In this document: piece by piece, positions 1-7,837 of the stretch | How the letters are laid out: each line of letters begins with the position of its first letter | How positions within the stretch are numbered: the stretch's first letter is position 1 | Assembly: GCA_027346205.1 (NCBI GenBank) | Contig: DAIESR010000537.1 | Location: 1 to 27,887 of the forward strand | Origin: Beijerinckiaceae bacterium | GTDB lineage: Bacteria; Pseudomonadota; Alphaproteobacteria; Rhizobiales; Beijerinckiaceae | Direction: 5' to 3' | Length of the DNA stretch: 27,887 bases | Notes under the pieces: model-generated | Seen by the model: the letters and a program-made list of their open reading frames with translations, nothing else | The model's database searches: none | What the model was told of the DNA's origin: nothing | Position numbers and translations under genes: made by a program

Positions 1-75
1 CAGATTCTATGAGGGCGAGCGGCGGCCTCGGATTGGTTATCCTGGGTTTGTATGCTCGAACCTTGGAGAACCGAG

Positions 76-1240
76 ATGACGCCTTCCTGCAAGTCAGCGC
101 CCGCGACCGCCGCTCTGGACTACGATAGCATGCTGATCGGCGCTTTGGAGCTGAGTTCGAAGAAGTGGGTTTTCGCCGTTCAACTGGCCGGCTCGAAGAA
201 GCACACGCGGCATGTGATTGAGCCGAGCGGCTTTGCGCTTATGGAGCTGATTGAGCGATTGAAGGCGCGTTCATTAGCGGCCGGCAGGCAGATTATACGG
301 ATGATATTGACCCATGAGGCGGGTCGCGACGGCTTTTGGCTGGCGCGCTTTCTGCAGCGCCGCGGCGTTGAGGTTCATGTGATGCAGGCGTTGAGCCTGC
401 CGGTGGATCGCCGGGCGCGGCGGGCGAAGACGGATGTGATCGACGTGGAGATGCTGTTGCGGACGCTGCTGGCGTGGCTGCGGGGCGAACCGCGGGTGTG
501 TTCGATGGTTCCGATCCCCCGTGAAGCCGACGAAGAAGCGCGGCGCGCGCATCGGGAACGCGAGGATTTGACAGGGTCGCGCCGTTCGATCTTGAACAAG
601 ATCGACGGGATATTGGCGACCTTGGGGATCGGCGGCTTTCGGGCTTTGCGGCGCGACCGGCGCGAACAGCTGACCAATTTGCGGCAGCCGGACGGCGCGC
701 CCGTTCCACCGGCGGCGCAAGAGCGCATCGAGCGCCTTCTGGATCGGCTGGAATTGGTTCTAACGCAAATCAAGGCGGTTGAGGCGGCGCGCGACGCCGT
801 GGTCAAGAAGCCGTCGGCACAGCACGAGAGCGAGCGGATGATCCGCGACCTCGTTCAGTTGTGCGGGATTGGTGTCGAAGGCGCGACGCTCCTGGTGCGA
901 GAGGCTTTCTGCCGCGACTTCGCCAATCGGCGCACGCTCGGCGCCTATGCGGGGCTGACGGGAACGCCTTTCGCGAGCGGCGGCATGCAACACGAGCAAG
1001 GGCATCAGCAAGGACGGCAATCATCGTCTGCGGGCGCTGGTGGTCGAACTTGCGTGGTTCTGGTTGCGGTTTCAGCCGGACAGCGCGCTTGCGCAATGGT
1101 TTCGCGCGCGGGTAGGCGGAGCGAAAGGCCGCGTGGCGAAAATCATGATCGTGGCGCTGGCGCGCAAGCTGCTGATCGCACTGTGGCGGTTCGCCAAGGA
1201 TGGCGTCATTCCGGAGGGAGCGACGATGAAGGCGGCGTAA
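76..1240 (+). pseudogene. IS110-family transposase, frameshifted
   Basis: The first reading frame (76 to about 1000) encodes the DEDD-type N-terminal half of an IS110-family transposase, including the segment KTDVIDVEMLLRTLLAWLRG and, later, the transposase_20-type stretch LVQLCGIGVEGATLL...LGAYAGLTGTPF. At the GGG run 1000-1002 the reading moves to the next frame. The frame-2 continuation GISKDGNHRLRALVVELAWF and its tail to the TAA at 1240 is the expected IS110 C-terminus. Removing one G restores a single protein of about 387 residues, so I read this as a one-base insertion. The start at 76 is preferred because GGAG lies 7 bases upstream; ATG 52 and ATG 130 are alternatives. The usual first acidic residue is a Glu (ALELSSKKW), as in some Rhizobiales members. 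The element ends cannot be placed, since IS110 elements generally lack clear inverted repeats. The stretch 1241-1505 looks like trailing non-coding element sequence. Confidence 0.88.
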
Positions 1241-1505
1241 ACGACGGCTTTCGTCTTCGCTCAATTCTCCGGCCGTAGGTCGGCGGAAGCCGTCGATTGC
1301 CCAGGACCCTGAAACAGGGCGCCGTTTCACAGAGTGGCGCCGCCGCGAAAGAGCTCCTCTCCCGAATAGGGAAACGTGGTTTGGGATGGCATATCCCACC
1401 GGATACGAGGTTGGCGGAGAACCCGCCGAGACGAATTGGAGTTCGGCTTGCGGCCGGAAAAAAGAGCGATTTAGATGCTTGACACTGGAGCCCTCATACG
1501 AGGGC

Positions 1506-2468
1506 ATGCTCCACGTCGTCAAAGCGGAGACCGATCGTTTCGATCTCTACCGTGGCATTGCGCCATGGCTCAGGGAATTCGAAATGCCGTTGCGGCATGT
1601 GATGAAGGAGGCGGCAGTGCTTGCGCCTCCGGCTGACGCGCCGGAATGGCATGCTGTCCTGGTTCCTGGGCTCGGTGGGGCGCGTCGGCGAGCTGCTATC
1701 GAGCGTTGGCGGCGGGGGCCGGCGGTTTGGCAGCGCTGGGCCGACGAGGTAAGGGCCCTGCGGGCGGAGATCGCGATCGACGCAAGCGCCGAGCGGTTTG
1801 TGGCCTGGCTGACTTTCGCCGATTTCTCTTATCAGGTCTTCCCGCAGACGGTGGATTTCCGCGGCGCCGATCTGCCCGCGGGCGCCTCCTTTGCTGCTGC
1901 GCAATTTTTGTCAGACGCGTGGTTTTCCGGAAGCCGATTCGGCGCCGGCGCGGATTTTCGCGGTGCGCGGTTCTCCAACCACGCTTGTTTTGAGGATTGT
2001 TGGTTCGAGGGTCGCAGCGATTTCGAGGACGCGATTTTTTCTAGCTCGGCTCAGTTCAACGCATCCATAATGTTGTGCGGCCTCTCTGTGCGCAAAGCGC
2101 GATTCCGCGCCGATGTGTGGTTAAGAGCCTGCCAATTTTTTGGCCCGGTCGATTTTGCCGAGGTACAGGTGGCCGGCGAAGCGGGTTTCGGCAATTGCTA
2201 TTTTGCTCAGGATGTCGATTTCTCCGAAGCTGATTTCGCAGATAATGTAGATTTTGAAGATTCGCTTTTCGCCAATCAGGCTTTGTTTGAACATGCCGCG
2301 TTCGGACGACATGCCCGGTTCGGACGCGCGCGTTTCGAACAAAGTCCGCGTTTCCGGGCGGCGCGATTCTTCAGCATTTGCCATTTCGACGACGCGATGA
2401 TTCCTGTCATGCCATGGCCTGTCGCGGAAAAGCTCGAAGAGATCGAGCAGTGCTTTCGTAAACTATGA
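1506..2468 (+). CDS. pentapeptide-repeat protein
   Basis: This encodes about 320 residues. The N-terminal 110 or so have no domain I recognise. The rest consists of F-type pentapeptide repeats of the pattern A-x-F or DF-x-x-A-x-F (for example VDFRGADL, ADFRGARF, VDFSEADFADNVDFEDSLF, ARFGRARFEQ), which fold as a right-handed quadrilateral beta-helix. No signal peptide or membrane segment is seen. Molecular role is unknown; pentapeptide proteins range from DNA mimics to structural adaptors. The start is uncertain: ATG 1506 has AGGG only two bases upstream, TTG 1479 is also in frame, and the open frame reaches back to 1386 into sequence that seems to belong to the IS tail. The IS may therefore have replaced the natural 5' end or promoter. 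No operon partner is evident, and 327 bases separate it from the next gene. Confidence 0.75.
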   Translation: MLHVVKAETDRFDLYRGIAPWLREFEMPLRHVMKEAAVLAPPADAPEWHAVLVPGLGGARRRAAIERWRRGPAVWQRWADEVRALRAEIAIDASAERFVAWLTFADFSYQVFPQTVDFRGADLPAGASFAAAQFLSDAWFSGSRFGAGADFRGARFSNHACFEDCWFEGRSDFEDAIFSSSAQFNASIMLCGLSVRKARFRADVWLRACQFFGPVDFAEVQVAGEAGFGNCYFAQDVDFSEADFADNVDFEDSLFANQALFEHAAFGRHARFGRARFEQSPRFRAARFFSICHFDDAMIPVMPWPVAEKLEEIEQCFRKL

Positions 2469-2708
2469 AGCGTCACGTGAGCTTCAGCCTCCGCTGACAC
2501 GCGCTACAATTCGCCAGATCATTCTATAGACGGCGCGCTTTCCACCTTTGACGGCGGGTCGATTCTCGATTTACTTTGGCTGGCTGCTAGACAGCTGCGT
2601 GAGGCATCCGACGTTTGTGGAACGAACCGGAAGGGCGCCATTTCGACGGGAGAATCTTCAGCAAAATTGGTTACCGGTTGTGCGTCCGAAAATACTCTAA
2701 CTCTTTGA
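2469..2708. other. intergenic stretch without a recognised gene
   Basis: Between the pentapeptide gene and the palindromic repeat I see no credible gene. An imperfect hairpin (TGAAGC...GCTTCA around TCACGTGA, 2466-2486) overlaps the stop of the preceding gene but lacks a T-run. No convincing sigma-70 or sigma-54 promoter was found for the downstream methyltransferase. Confidence 0.5.
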
Positions 2709-2764
2709 ACTAGAGCGGTTTCAGATCGCTTTGGTGTGGACAGCAAACCTGAAATCGCTCTAGT
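2709..2764. repeat. palindromic intergenic repeat (CTAGAGC-ended)
   Basis: The arms at 2709-2724 (ACTAGAGCGGTTTCAG) and 2749-2764 (CTGAAATCGCTCTAGT) are inverted copies matching at 15 of 16 positions around a 24-base spacer. The CTAGAGC/GCTCTAG ends are shared with the repeat at 27703-27832. It is probably a short non-autonomous, MITE-like intergenic repeat of a type common in Rhizobiales genomes. Confidence 0.7.
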
Positions 2765-2795
2765 GTCGGCGACACCCGCCTGGGGAGAAAACGCT

Positions 2796-3467
2796 GTGAG
2801 CGAAACTCAATGGTTCGAAGTCGATCACTATATCAATGAGGCTCTGGTCGGCGCAGATCCTATCCTTGCGGCAGCTCTTGCGGCGAGCGATGCTGCTGGC
2901 TTGCCGGCCATATCGGTGAGCGCAAACCAGGGCAAGCTGCTGCATCTTTTGGCCCGCAGCATCTCGGCGCGTGCCATCCTCGAAATCGGGACGCTCGGCG
3001 GTTATAGTGCCATCTGGCTCGCACGCGCCTTGCCGGCGGACGGGCGTTTGGTCTCGCTCGAGGCGAGTGAAAAACACGCGGCCGTCGCGCGCGCCAATAT
3101 CGCCAATGCCGGGCTTTCCGATCGTGTCGAGCTGCGCGTCGGGCGCGCGCTCGAAACATTGCCGTTGTTGGCGGTGGAGGCGAAGGGTCCGTTCGATCTG
3201 ACGTTCATCGATGCCGATAAGCAAAGCAATCCGGATTATTTCCGATGGGCTTTGAGCCTGTCGCGCCGCGGCAGTCTGATCATCATCGACAATGTCGTCC
3301 GCAATGGTGAGGTGATCGATGCGACGAGCCATGATCCTGATATCATCGGCGTGCGGCGGCTCTATGAGCTGATGGCCGCCGAACCACGGGTTTGCGCGAC
3401 TGCAATACAAACCGTCGGCACCAAAGGCTATGACGGCTTTGCGATCGCTCTTGTGGTCGATGTGTGA
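2796..3467 (+). CDS. SAM-dependent O-methyltransferase (family 3)
   Basis: A 223-residue cytosolic methyltransferase of the COMT/CCoAOMT-like family 3 group. Visible motifs are the SAM-binding loop EIGTLGGYSAIWLA, the acidic end of strand 2 (VSLEAS), the metal/SAM motif FDLTFIDADK, and the strand IIIDNVVRNGEV. These proteins usually methylate catechol-type hydroxyls using a divalent metal; the substrate here cannot be deduced. GTG 2796 is chosen because GGGGAGAAAA lies just upstream and the protein then begins SETQWFEVDHY, the usual N-terminal helix. The open frame extends upstream to GTG 2736, but that part lies inside the palindromic repeat. It converges with the rhodanese-ankyrin gene on the other strand, and no nif-specific role is implied. 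Confidence 0.85.
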   Translation: MSETQWFEVDHYINEALVGADPILAAALAASDAAGLPAISVSANQGKLLHLLARSISARAILEIGTLGGYSAIWLARALPADGRLVSLEASEKHAAVARANIANAGLSDRVELRVGRALETLPLLAVEAKGPFDLTFIDADKQSNPDYFRWALSLSRRGSLIIIDNVVRNGEVIDATSHDPDIIGVRRLYELMAAEPRVCATAIQTVGTKGYDGFAIALVVDV

Positions 3468-3509
3468 CCCGTAGCGGCCGCGAGGCGATGAGATGATCCC
3501 GTGCCGAGA

Positions 3510-4310
3510 TCAGGAAGCGGCTTTGACGCGCCGTTGCGCGGCGCGCAGAAGATCGAGACATTCGCGGGTCGAGGCCATGTCGAGTGCGCTGAAGCCATCA
3601 TTCTCATAGGTCAGATCGGCGCCGGCTTCGAGGAGCAGAGCGACGGCTTTGCCTTTGCCCGCGGAAGCGGCATACATCAGCGCCGTCGAACCATTGACAT
3701 TCTTATGTTCGAGATCGGCCCCGGCTTTGATCACAAGTGTGACGATTTCCGGATTGTCGCCGACGCAAGCGAGCCACAAGGGTTGCGATCCGTCGCTGTT
3801 CATCGCGTCGACGCGGGCGCCTGCGGCCAATAATTCAGCGACGATGGCGGACGGCCCGAGATGAGCGGCCTGCATCAAAGGCGTCATCTGATTCTTGCCG
3901 ATGGCATTGACGTCATCGGACGGATAGCCTTGCGCGACGAGAAAATCCTGCAACGCTTGACTGAGCGCAGGCTTCATGGTCGCGTTCAGGGCCGCCGCGC
4001 GTGCTTGCGTTGCCGTCCAGCCTTCATAGCCGCCGTCGAGACTATAGACTTCACAGAAGCCGGACTCGGCAAAAGCCTTGGCGTAAGCCTGGCTCGAATT
4101 GCCGTGATAGCAATAGATGAGGACTGGCTTGTCTTTCGGCGTTTCGGTCAGGAAATGACCGAGATTGATTGGGCTTGCATTCTCGGCGCGATCGATATGT
4201 CCGCGTGCGAAGCTCGCGGCATCGCGCACATCGAGCAGCAGAATATCGGGTTTACCCAACAGATCGCAGGCGCTGTCGAAGTCGATACGACGAAAAAGTA
4301 CTGTGTTCAT
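3510..4310 (-). CDS. rhodanese (GlpE-like) fused to ankyrin repeats
   Basis: A 266-residue soluble protein. Residues 1 to about 105 form a single rhodanese domain (LLLDVRD near 25-30; active-site loop CYHGNSSQ with the sulfur-accepting Cys67; closing motif VYSLDGGYEGW), closest to the GlpE type. Residues about 140-255 hold three to four ankyrin repeats (TPLMQAAHLG, PLWLACVGDN, TALMYAASAGKGKAVALLLEAGAD). The rhodanese half likely carries persulfide sulfur and the ankyrin half likely docks a partner; both are family-based inferences. Its rhodanese closely resembles the C-terminal rhodanese of the preceding gene (shared VLIYCYHGN and VYSLDGGYE), which suggests a local duplication. It lies 71 bases downstream of that gene on the same strand, probably in one transcript, and GTAAGG precedes the ATG. 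Confidence 0.9.
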   Translation of the reverse strand: MNTVLFRRIDFDSACDLLGKPDILLLDVRDAASFARGHIDRAENASPINLGHFLTETPKDKPVLIYCYHGNSSQAYAKAFAESGFCEVYSLDGGYEGWTATQARAAALNATMKPALSQALQDFLVAQGYPSDDVNAIGKNQMTPLMQAAHLGPSAIVAELLAAGARVDAMNSDGSQPLWLACVGDNPEIVTLVIKAGADLEHKNVNGSTALMYAASAGKGKAVALLLEAGADLTYENDGFSALDMASTRECLDLLRAAQRRVKAAS

Positions 4311-4381
4311 CTGACCTTACCCTGGAGTCATAGCGACCCAATGTTGATTCAGCGACGAATGGACGATCGTTTCGTCTGTCG

Positions 4382-6373
4382 TCAGCGCTGGGCCTTGACC
4401 CAGCTCTCATAGCCGCCATCGAGGCTATAGACCTTTTTGAAGCGAAAATCGGTGAAGGTTTGGGCGCGGACCTGGCTCGCATTGCCGTGATAGCAATAGA
4501 TAAGCACCGGCCTATCCTTGGGCGTCGCGAACAAGAAATTGGAGATATTCGAGTCGTTCACGAACTCGGCGCCCTCGATATGGCCGTTCTCGTAAGAGCC
4601 AATGTCGCGCGTGTCGAGGATGAGAGGTTCGGCGCTATTGATCAGCTCGAGGGCAAAATCGACAGTGATTCGTTCGAATGACGGTTCTTCGCTCATGGCG
4701 GGAACTCCAGTGTCGCTGCCGCCCGGCCCGCCGGTCGTTTCCATCCGGTTGGCATAAGGCGGCAAAGTGGTGATGCGTGTGTCGGTCAGGGGCATTCCGA
4801 CGGTGAAATGATACAGGGAGGCGAAGCTCGCATCGGTCAGGCCGAGGATTTCGTGAAACGTGTCGTCGAAATAGCAGCCGATACCAGTGCCCCGGAAGCC
4901 AAGCGACTCGGCCTCGAGATAGAGCACCTGGCCGATCAGGCCGGCTTCCCAATGGAGCTGATTGTAGCGCCAGGGCTCCGCCCGCACGAGCGGTTCGAAC
5001 TCCGCGAGCATGCCGAGGGCGAAACAGGCGTCATTGCCAATTGCCTGATGGCAGTGCAATGTCCGCGCAAATTTCGTGCAATCGCCAGCGAATAGCCGAA
5101 AGAAGTTCAATTGCTGCGGCACCTGGTCGGGACGTTCCCAAAGGAAATCTTTGCGCGTGGACTGACGCAGGCGCATCTCGGCGTCGGGATTACAGACGAG
5201 AATATAGATGCCCGGCTCCAGCCCGTCGACGCGGTGGACGAAGAAGACTGGATGCAGACGTGGTGCATAAGTCCAAACATCCCAAGGGGTTACTGGACGC
5301 GCCAGCAAGCGGTCGATGAGATGATAGAAGGCGCCGCTGCCCATGCGTGTCGTGCGGTCGAAAGCTTGGGCGCTGCGGCGGCCGAGAATGACCCCTGTCG
5401 CTTTTTCCGGCGAGCCGGCGCCGATGCCCGGGTGGTTGGCACGATAGGCCGGCTCCGCGACATGCTCGGTTTTCACCGTCGCTGCCGAAGCTTCCTCTAT
5501 GATCGGCCATTTGTACATATGGCGACGGTCGAGGATATTGGCGCGTCCGTTCCATTGCGACAGGCTTTCCGCGGAAAAACCATGATCGGTTTGCGACAAA
5601 GGCGTGACTTGCGGCCCGATCTCGACCTTCAACAGAACATCAGGCGCTTCCTTTTCGGCACCGCCAAAATAATCCGCATCGCGGTCGAGGCCGAGCAGGG
5701 CCGCGGCGTCACGGCTGGAAACGCCTTCGCGCATGGTCAGCTTCCAGCCGAGCACGGCCGCGGCATAGCGCAGCGCGCCAATCGCATGCCCAAGATCGAG
5801 CTGGCAATAGCGGTAGGCCCGTTCGCCATATTTCCAGGCTTCGCGCCAATGAATCGAGGAAAGCCCCAGCCAAAGCCATGGTGTAGATGCGATTTTGCTC
5901 GCGCTCCCGCCGTCGAGGCCAGCGCGGTGTTCGAGGCTGTGGTCACGGCTGAGATAATGGTGCAGACCGTCGGCGATGCCCTCGATCCCGCGGGCTAGCA
6001 CATAGGCTTCCGTCGGATGCAGATTGCCGCTCGACGGATTGCAGCGCAGGGCCCAGCGGTCAGGTCCAAATTCCTTCCACGCCGAAAGTCCCATGGACAA
6101 TTGAAGGAGGGCACCGACTGAATCGAGTGAGAGAGGCGCCGGAGTGACGCTATTTGCGTCATAGATTGCGCCGAAGGACGTCGAAAAATTCTCGCCGCTC
6201 AGCGGTAGCAAGAGCTTTTCACTGCCGGAAAACTCCCGAAACGGGTTCGGCTGGGCATCCCAATCGAGCGTTTCCGGCCCGGCGGCAAAACGTTCGAGCG
6301 TATGTTTCGTGCGCTGATGATAGGCAAGAATGACATCCGCCGCATTCGCCTTGGGGGGCACCGGGGCGTTCAT
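4382..6373 (-). CDS. SagB-type nitroreductase-rhodanese fusion
   Basis: This encodes 663 residues. The first 540 or so are two tandem nitroreductase/SagB-type dehydrogenase domains. The first contains RCNPSSGNLHPTEAYVL and the second LGRRSAQAFDRTTRMG and GLIGQVLYLEAESLGFRGTG, a pattern typical of FMN-binding oxidoreductases of the ThcOx/SagB group. Residues about 565-663 are a rhodanese with active Cys627 in CYHGNASQ. Flavin oxidoreductase plus sulfurtransferase in one chain suggests redox handling of a persulfide or peptide sulfur; the substrate is unknown. SagB proteins elsewhere oxidise azolines in peptide natural products, but no precursor peptide or YcaO cyclodehydratase gene is seen here. 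The ATG overlaps the stop of the upstream ArsC-like gene by 4 bases, implying translational coupling. Confidence 0.85.
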   Translation of the reverse strand: MNAPVPPKANAADVILAYHQRTKHTLERFAAGPETLDWDAQPNPFREFSGSEKLLLPLSGENFSTSFGAIYDANSVTPAPLSLDSVGALLQLSMGLSAWKEFGPDRWALRCNPSSGNLHPTEAYVLARGIEGIADGLHHYLSRDHSLEHRAGLDGGSASKIASTPWLWLGLSSIHWREAWKYGERAYRYCQLDLGHAIGALRYAAAVLGWKLTMREGVSSRDAAALLGLDRDADYFGGAEKEAPDVLLKVEIGPQVTPLSQTDHGFSAESLSQWNGRANILDRRHMYKWPIIEEASAATVKTEHVAEPAYRANHPGIGAGSPEKATGVILGRRSAQAFDRTTRMGSGAFYHLIDRLLARPVTPWDVWTYAPRLHPVFFVHRVDGLEPGIYILVCNPDAEMRLRQSTRKDFLWERPDQVPQQLNFFRLFAGDCTKFARTLHCHQAIGNDACFALGMLAEFEPLVRAEPWRYNQLHWEAGLIGQVLYLEAESLGFRGTGIGCYFDDTFHEILGLTDASFASLYHFTVGMPLTDTRITTLPPYANRMETTGGPGGSDTGVPAMSEEPSFERITVDFALELINSAEPLILDTRDIGSYENGHIEGAEFVNDSNISNFLFATPKDRPVLIYCYHGNASQVRAQTFTDFRFKKVYSLDGGYESWVKAQR

Positions 6374-6825
6374 GGCGTCACCATTCTATTTTTGGAATCC
6401 GACGCCTGCTCCCCGCGCTGTGCGGCGGGCGGACGCCGGCAAGTTTCGAGGTCCGTATCCCGCGTCTTCGGATCGGAGAGGCCGAGCCATTCTTCGACCA
6501 ACGCCAAATCGAAGCCGGCGGCTTTGCGCCCCTCGGCCTCGATGAGTGGCCGACGGATCAGAATAGGATCTTGAAGCATCAAGGAAATCGCCGTTGCGGC
6601 ATCGAGCTTCGAAGGGTCGATCTCGCCCGATTTGATCTTCGGCGCGGCGCGATTGAACCAATCACTGACGGCTGCCGAGCCGAAGAAATCGCGCAGTCTC
6701 TCGCCGCTCCAGGGCTCGGTGAGGAGGTTGCGGACGTCGAGCTCATGCCCGGCGGCACTCAGCAACAGCTTTTGCCGAGCATTATTGGCGCAGCCGGGCT
6801 TCTCATAAAAGATCACATAAGCCAT
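6370..6825 (-). CDS. ArsC/Spx-like nitrogenase-associated protein (NifO-like)
   Basis: A 151-residue thioredoxin-fold protein of the ArsC/Spx family. It begins MAYVIFYEKPGCANNARQK, with the candidate redox Cys12, and carries the family motif ILIRRPLIE around residues 90-98. This matches the 'nitrogenase-associated protein' branch that includes Azotobacter NifO. It lacks the three-arginine context of a true arsenate reductase as far as I can judge, so a redox or glutathione-linked role in nitrogenase maturation is more likely than arsenate reduction; that is inference. The last 25 residues are polar and low-complexity. It is the first gene of a leftward set and overlaps the SagB-rhodanese gene by 4 bases. 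No sigma-54 promoter was found in 6826-7000, so it may be transcribed from upstream of the receiver-like gene. Confidence 0.8.
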   Translation of the reverse strand: MAYVIFYEKPGCANNARQKLLLSAAGHELDVRNLLTEPWSGERLRDFFGSAAVSDWFNRAAPKIKSGEIDPSKLDAATAISLMLQDPILIRRPLIEAEGRKAAGFDLALVEEWLGLSDPKTRDTDLETCRRPPAAQRGEQASDSKNRMVTP

Positions 6826-6974
6826 AGATTTTGCGCCAGTTTCGGGAGCATTCTGGACGCGGCGACCAGAAAAGTGGCGTCAATACGCGCAGCGCGGTTG
6901 ATTGCGCCAGTTCGTCATAGACAAGCCGCCTGGGACGGATCGCCACGCGCTACGGACGCAGCCTGCCGGCACTC

Positions 6975-6995
6975 GCTTGCCGGCCGCCGGCAAGC
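6975..6995 (-). terminator. stem-loop after the receiver-like gene
   Basis: A perfect 10-bp inverted repeat (GCTTGCCGGC / GCCGGCAAGC with one base between) lies 5 bases past the stop of the leftward receiver-like gene. No T-run follows, so it could be a terminator, an attenuator before the ArsC-like gene, or an mRNA-stabilising hairpin. Confidence 0.45.
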
Positions 6996-7000
6996 CCGGA

Positions 7001-7462
7001 TTAGAACGAGAAATCGTCGAGCTGAACGAATTCGCTTTTGAGGCGACCGAGCAGCATATCGACCTTGCGACGGACGGTCTCGACCGTATAGGGCTTGACC
7101 ATAGCGCCATGTGCGCCGCCGCCCTTGGCAAGTGCTTGTTTTGCCAGCGGATCGTCGTTGCTCTCGGCCGCGACGACGATTTTGGCGTCGGGAAAATGCG
7201 CCGCGATGTCTTTGAGGATGTCGAGGCCTTTTTCCTGCAGAACGCTGACACCGACGATCAAGAGATGCGGGACCAACTTCTCGGTCTTGCCGTAAATCGT
7301 CTTCTCGGCGCTGGCATAAGCCTCCTCAGCAGTGGCGAATTCATGCGTCTCGTTGTGGTCTTCGAGCATGAATTTCAGCACCGTGCCGGTGATCCCGTCG
7401 CTGTCGATGATGAAAACCCGCTTGGTTTCGACTCTGCTGTTGTTGTCGACGCCGATTTGCAT
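7001..7462 (-). CDS. receiver-domain protein lacking the phospho-Asp
   Basis: A 153-residue protein that is essentially one response-regulator receiver fold with no output domain. The acidic cluster IIDSDG (Asp20, Asp22) and the conserved lysine (MVKPYT) align with CheY-type receivers. At the phosphorylation position the strand reads LLIVGVSV, so Gly71 replaces the acceptor Asp. It is therefore a pseudo-receiver that probably works by protein contact, not phosphorylation. ATG 7462 is chosen because GAGG lies at good spacing; an in-frame TTG at 7507 has no such support. It is divergent from nifH, with two NifA sites in the spacer, so nif co-regulation is plausible. It lies 175 bases upstream of the ArsC-like gene on the same strand. 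Confidence 0.8.
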   Translation of the reverse strand: MQIGVDNNSRVETKRVFIIDSDGITGTVLKFMLEDHNETHEFATAEEAYASAEKTIYGKTEKLVPHLLIVGVSVLQEKGLDILKDIAAHFPDAKIVVAAESNDDPLAKQALAKGGGAHGAMVKPYTVETVRRKVDMLLGRLKSEFVQLDDFSF

Positions 7463-7585
7463 AGTGACCTCACCAGGATGACAGGCGCCTAGAGAATAAG
7501 GCGCCAAACGAGCTGCCTTAGGAGCATGCGCCTGCCGTCAGCCAGACGGGGGCGGGCCCTTGGCAGCAATATACCTAATCGCGTG

Positions 7586-7602
7586 AAGCAAATTTTGTTC
7601 CT
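7586..7602 (-). promoter_or_regulatory. candidate sigma-54 promoter for the receiver-like gene
   Basis: Read leftward, AGGAACAAAATTTGCT has GG and GC separated by exactly 10 bases and a good TTTGCT -12 element, but a weak -24 element (AGGAAC instead of TGGCAC). It lies about 125 bases upstream of the receiver-like start and about 100-150 bases from the NifA sites at 7698-7754. Those sites could therefore act in both directions. Confidence 0.4.
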
Positions 7603-7697
7603 GACTCTTGGCTCCGAGCAACTGGACGCGGTCCGGGGGTGGAGTCCGGTTCGCCGGCCCGGCCGCGCCGCCCAGTTGGCCAGCAGTTTGCGTGGCC

Positions 7698-7713
7698 TGT
7701 TTCGTTCGTGACA
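7698..7713. promoter_or_regulatory. NifA upstream activator site 1
   Basis: TGT-N10-ACA (N10 = TTCGTTCGTG) is the canonical NifA binding pattern. Its centre lies about 143 bases upstream of the predicted nifH transcription start. Confidence 0.75.
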
Positions 7714-7738
7714 GCCAGATTTCAGCCTGTCGGCGAGG

Positions 7739-7754
7739 TGTCGGGTTTGAAACA
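7739..7754. promoter_or_regulatory. NifA upstream activator site 2
   Basis: A second TGT-N10-ACA (N10 = CGGGTTTGAA) lies 41 bases, about four helical turns, from the first. Its centre is about 103 bases upstream of the predicted nifH start. Confidence 0.78.
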
Positions 7755-7822
7755 AGCATCCCGAGCCGAAGGGCGCTTAGAAAAGGCCTGTGTTTTCAGT
7801 GCGCTTGAGAAAACCGAAAAGC

Positions 7823-7837
7823 TGGCACGGCGATTGC
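7823..7837 (+). promoter_or_regulatory. sigma-54 promoter of nifHDK
   Basis: TGGCACGGCGATTGC has a consensus -24 TGGCACG and -12 TTGC with GG-N10-GC spacing. Transcription should begin near 7849, giving a leader of about 135 bases before nifH. With the two upstream NifA sites this is a classical NifA/RpoN promoter. A perfect palindrome CCTAATTAGG (7941-7950) lies in the leader; its role is unknown. Confidence 0.9.

Noticed and set aside
1297..1482. 61-codon frame after the IS110 transposase
   Set aside because: It lies in what appears to be trailing element sequence, is arginine-rich and low-complexity, and has no ribosome site.
2736..2795. Upstream GTG start for the O-methyltransferase
   Set aside because: The extra codons lie within the palindromic repeat, and GTG 2796 has a good ribosome site and the family-typical N-terminus.
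7528..7546. Minus-strand TGGCTGACGGCAGGC as a sigma-54 promoter
   Set aside because: GG-N10-GC spacing is right, but the -12 element reads CAGGC instead of TTGC. The site at 7586-7602 has a better -12 element.
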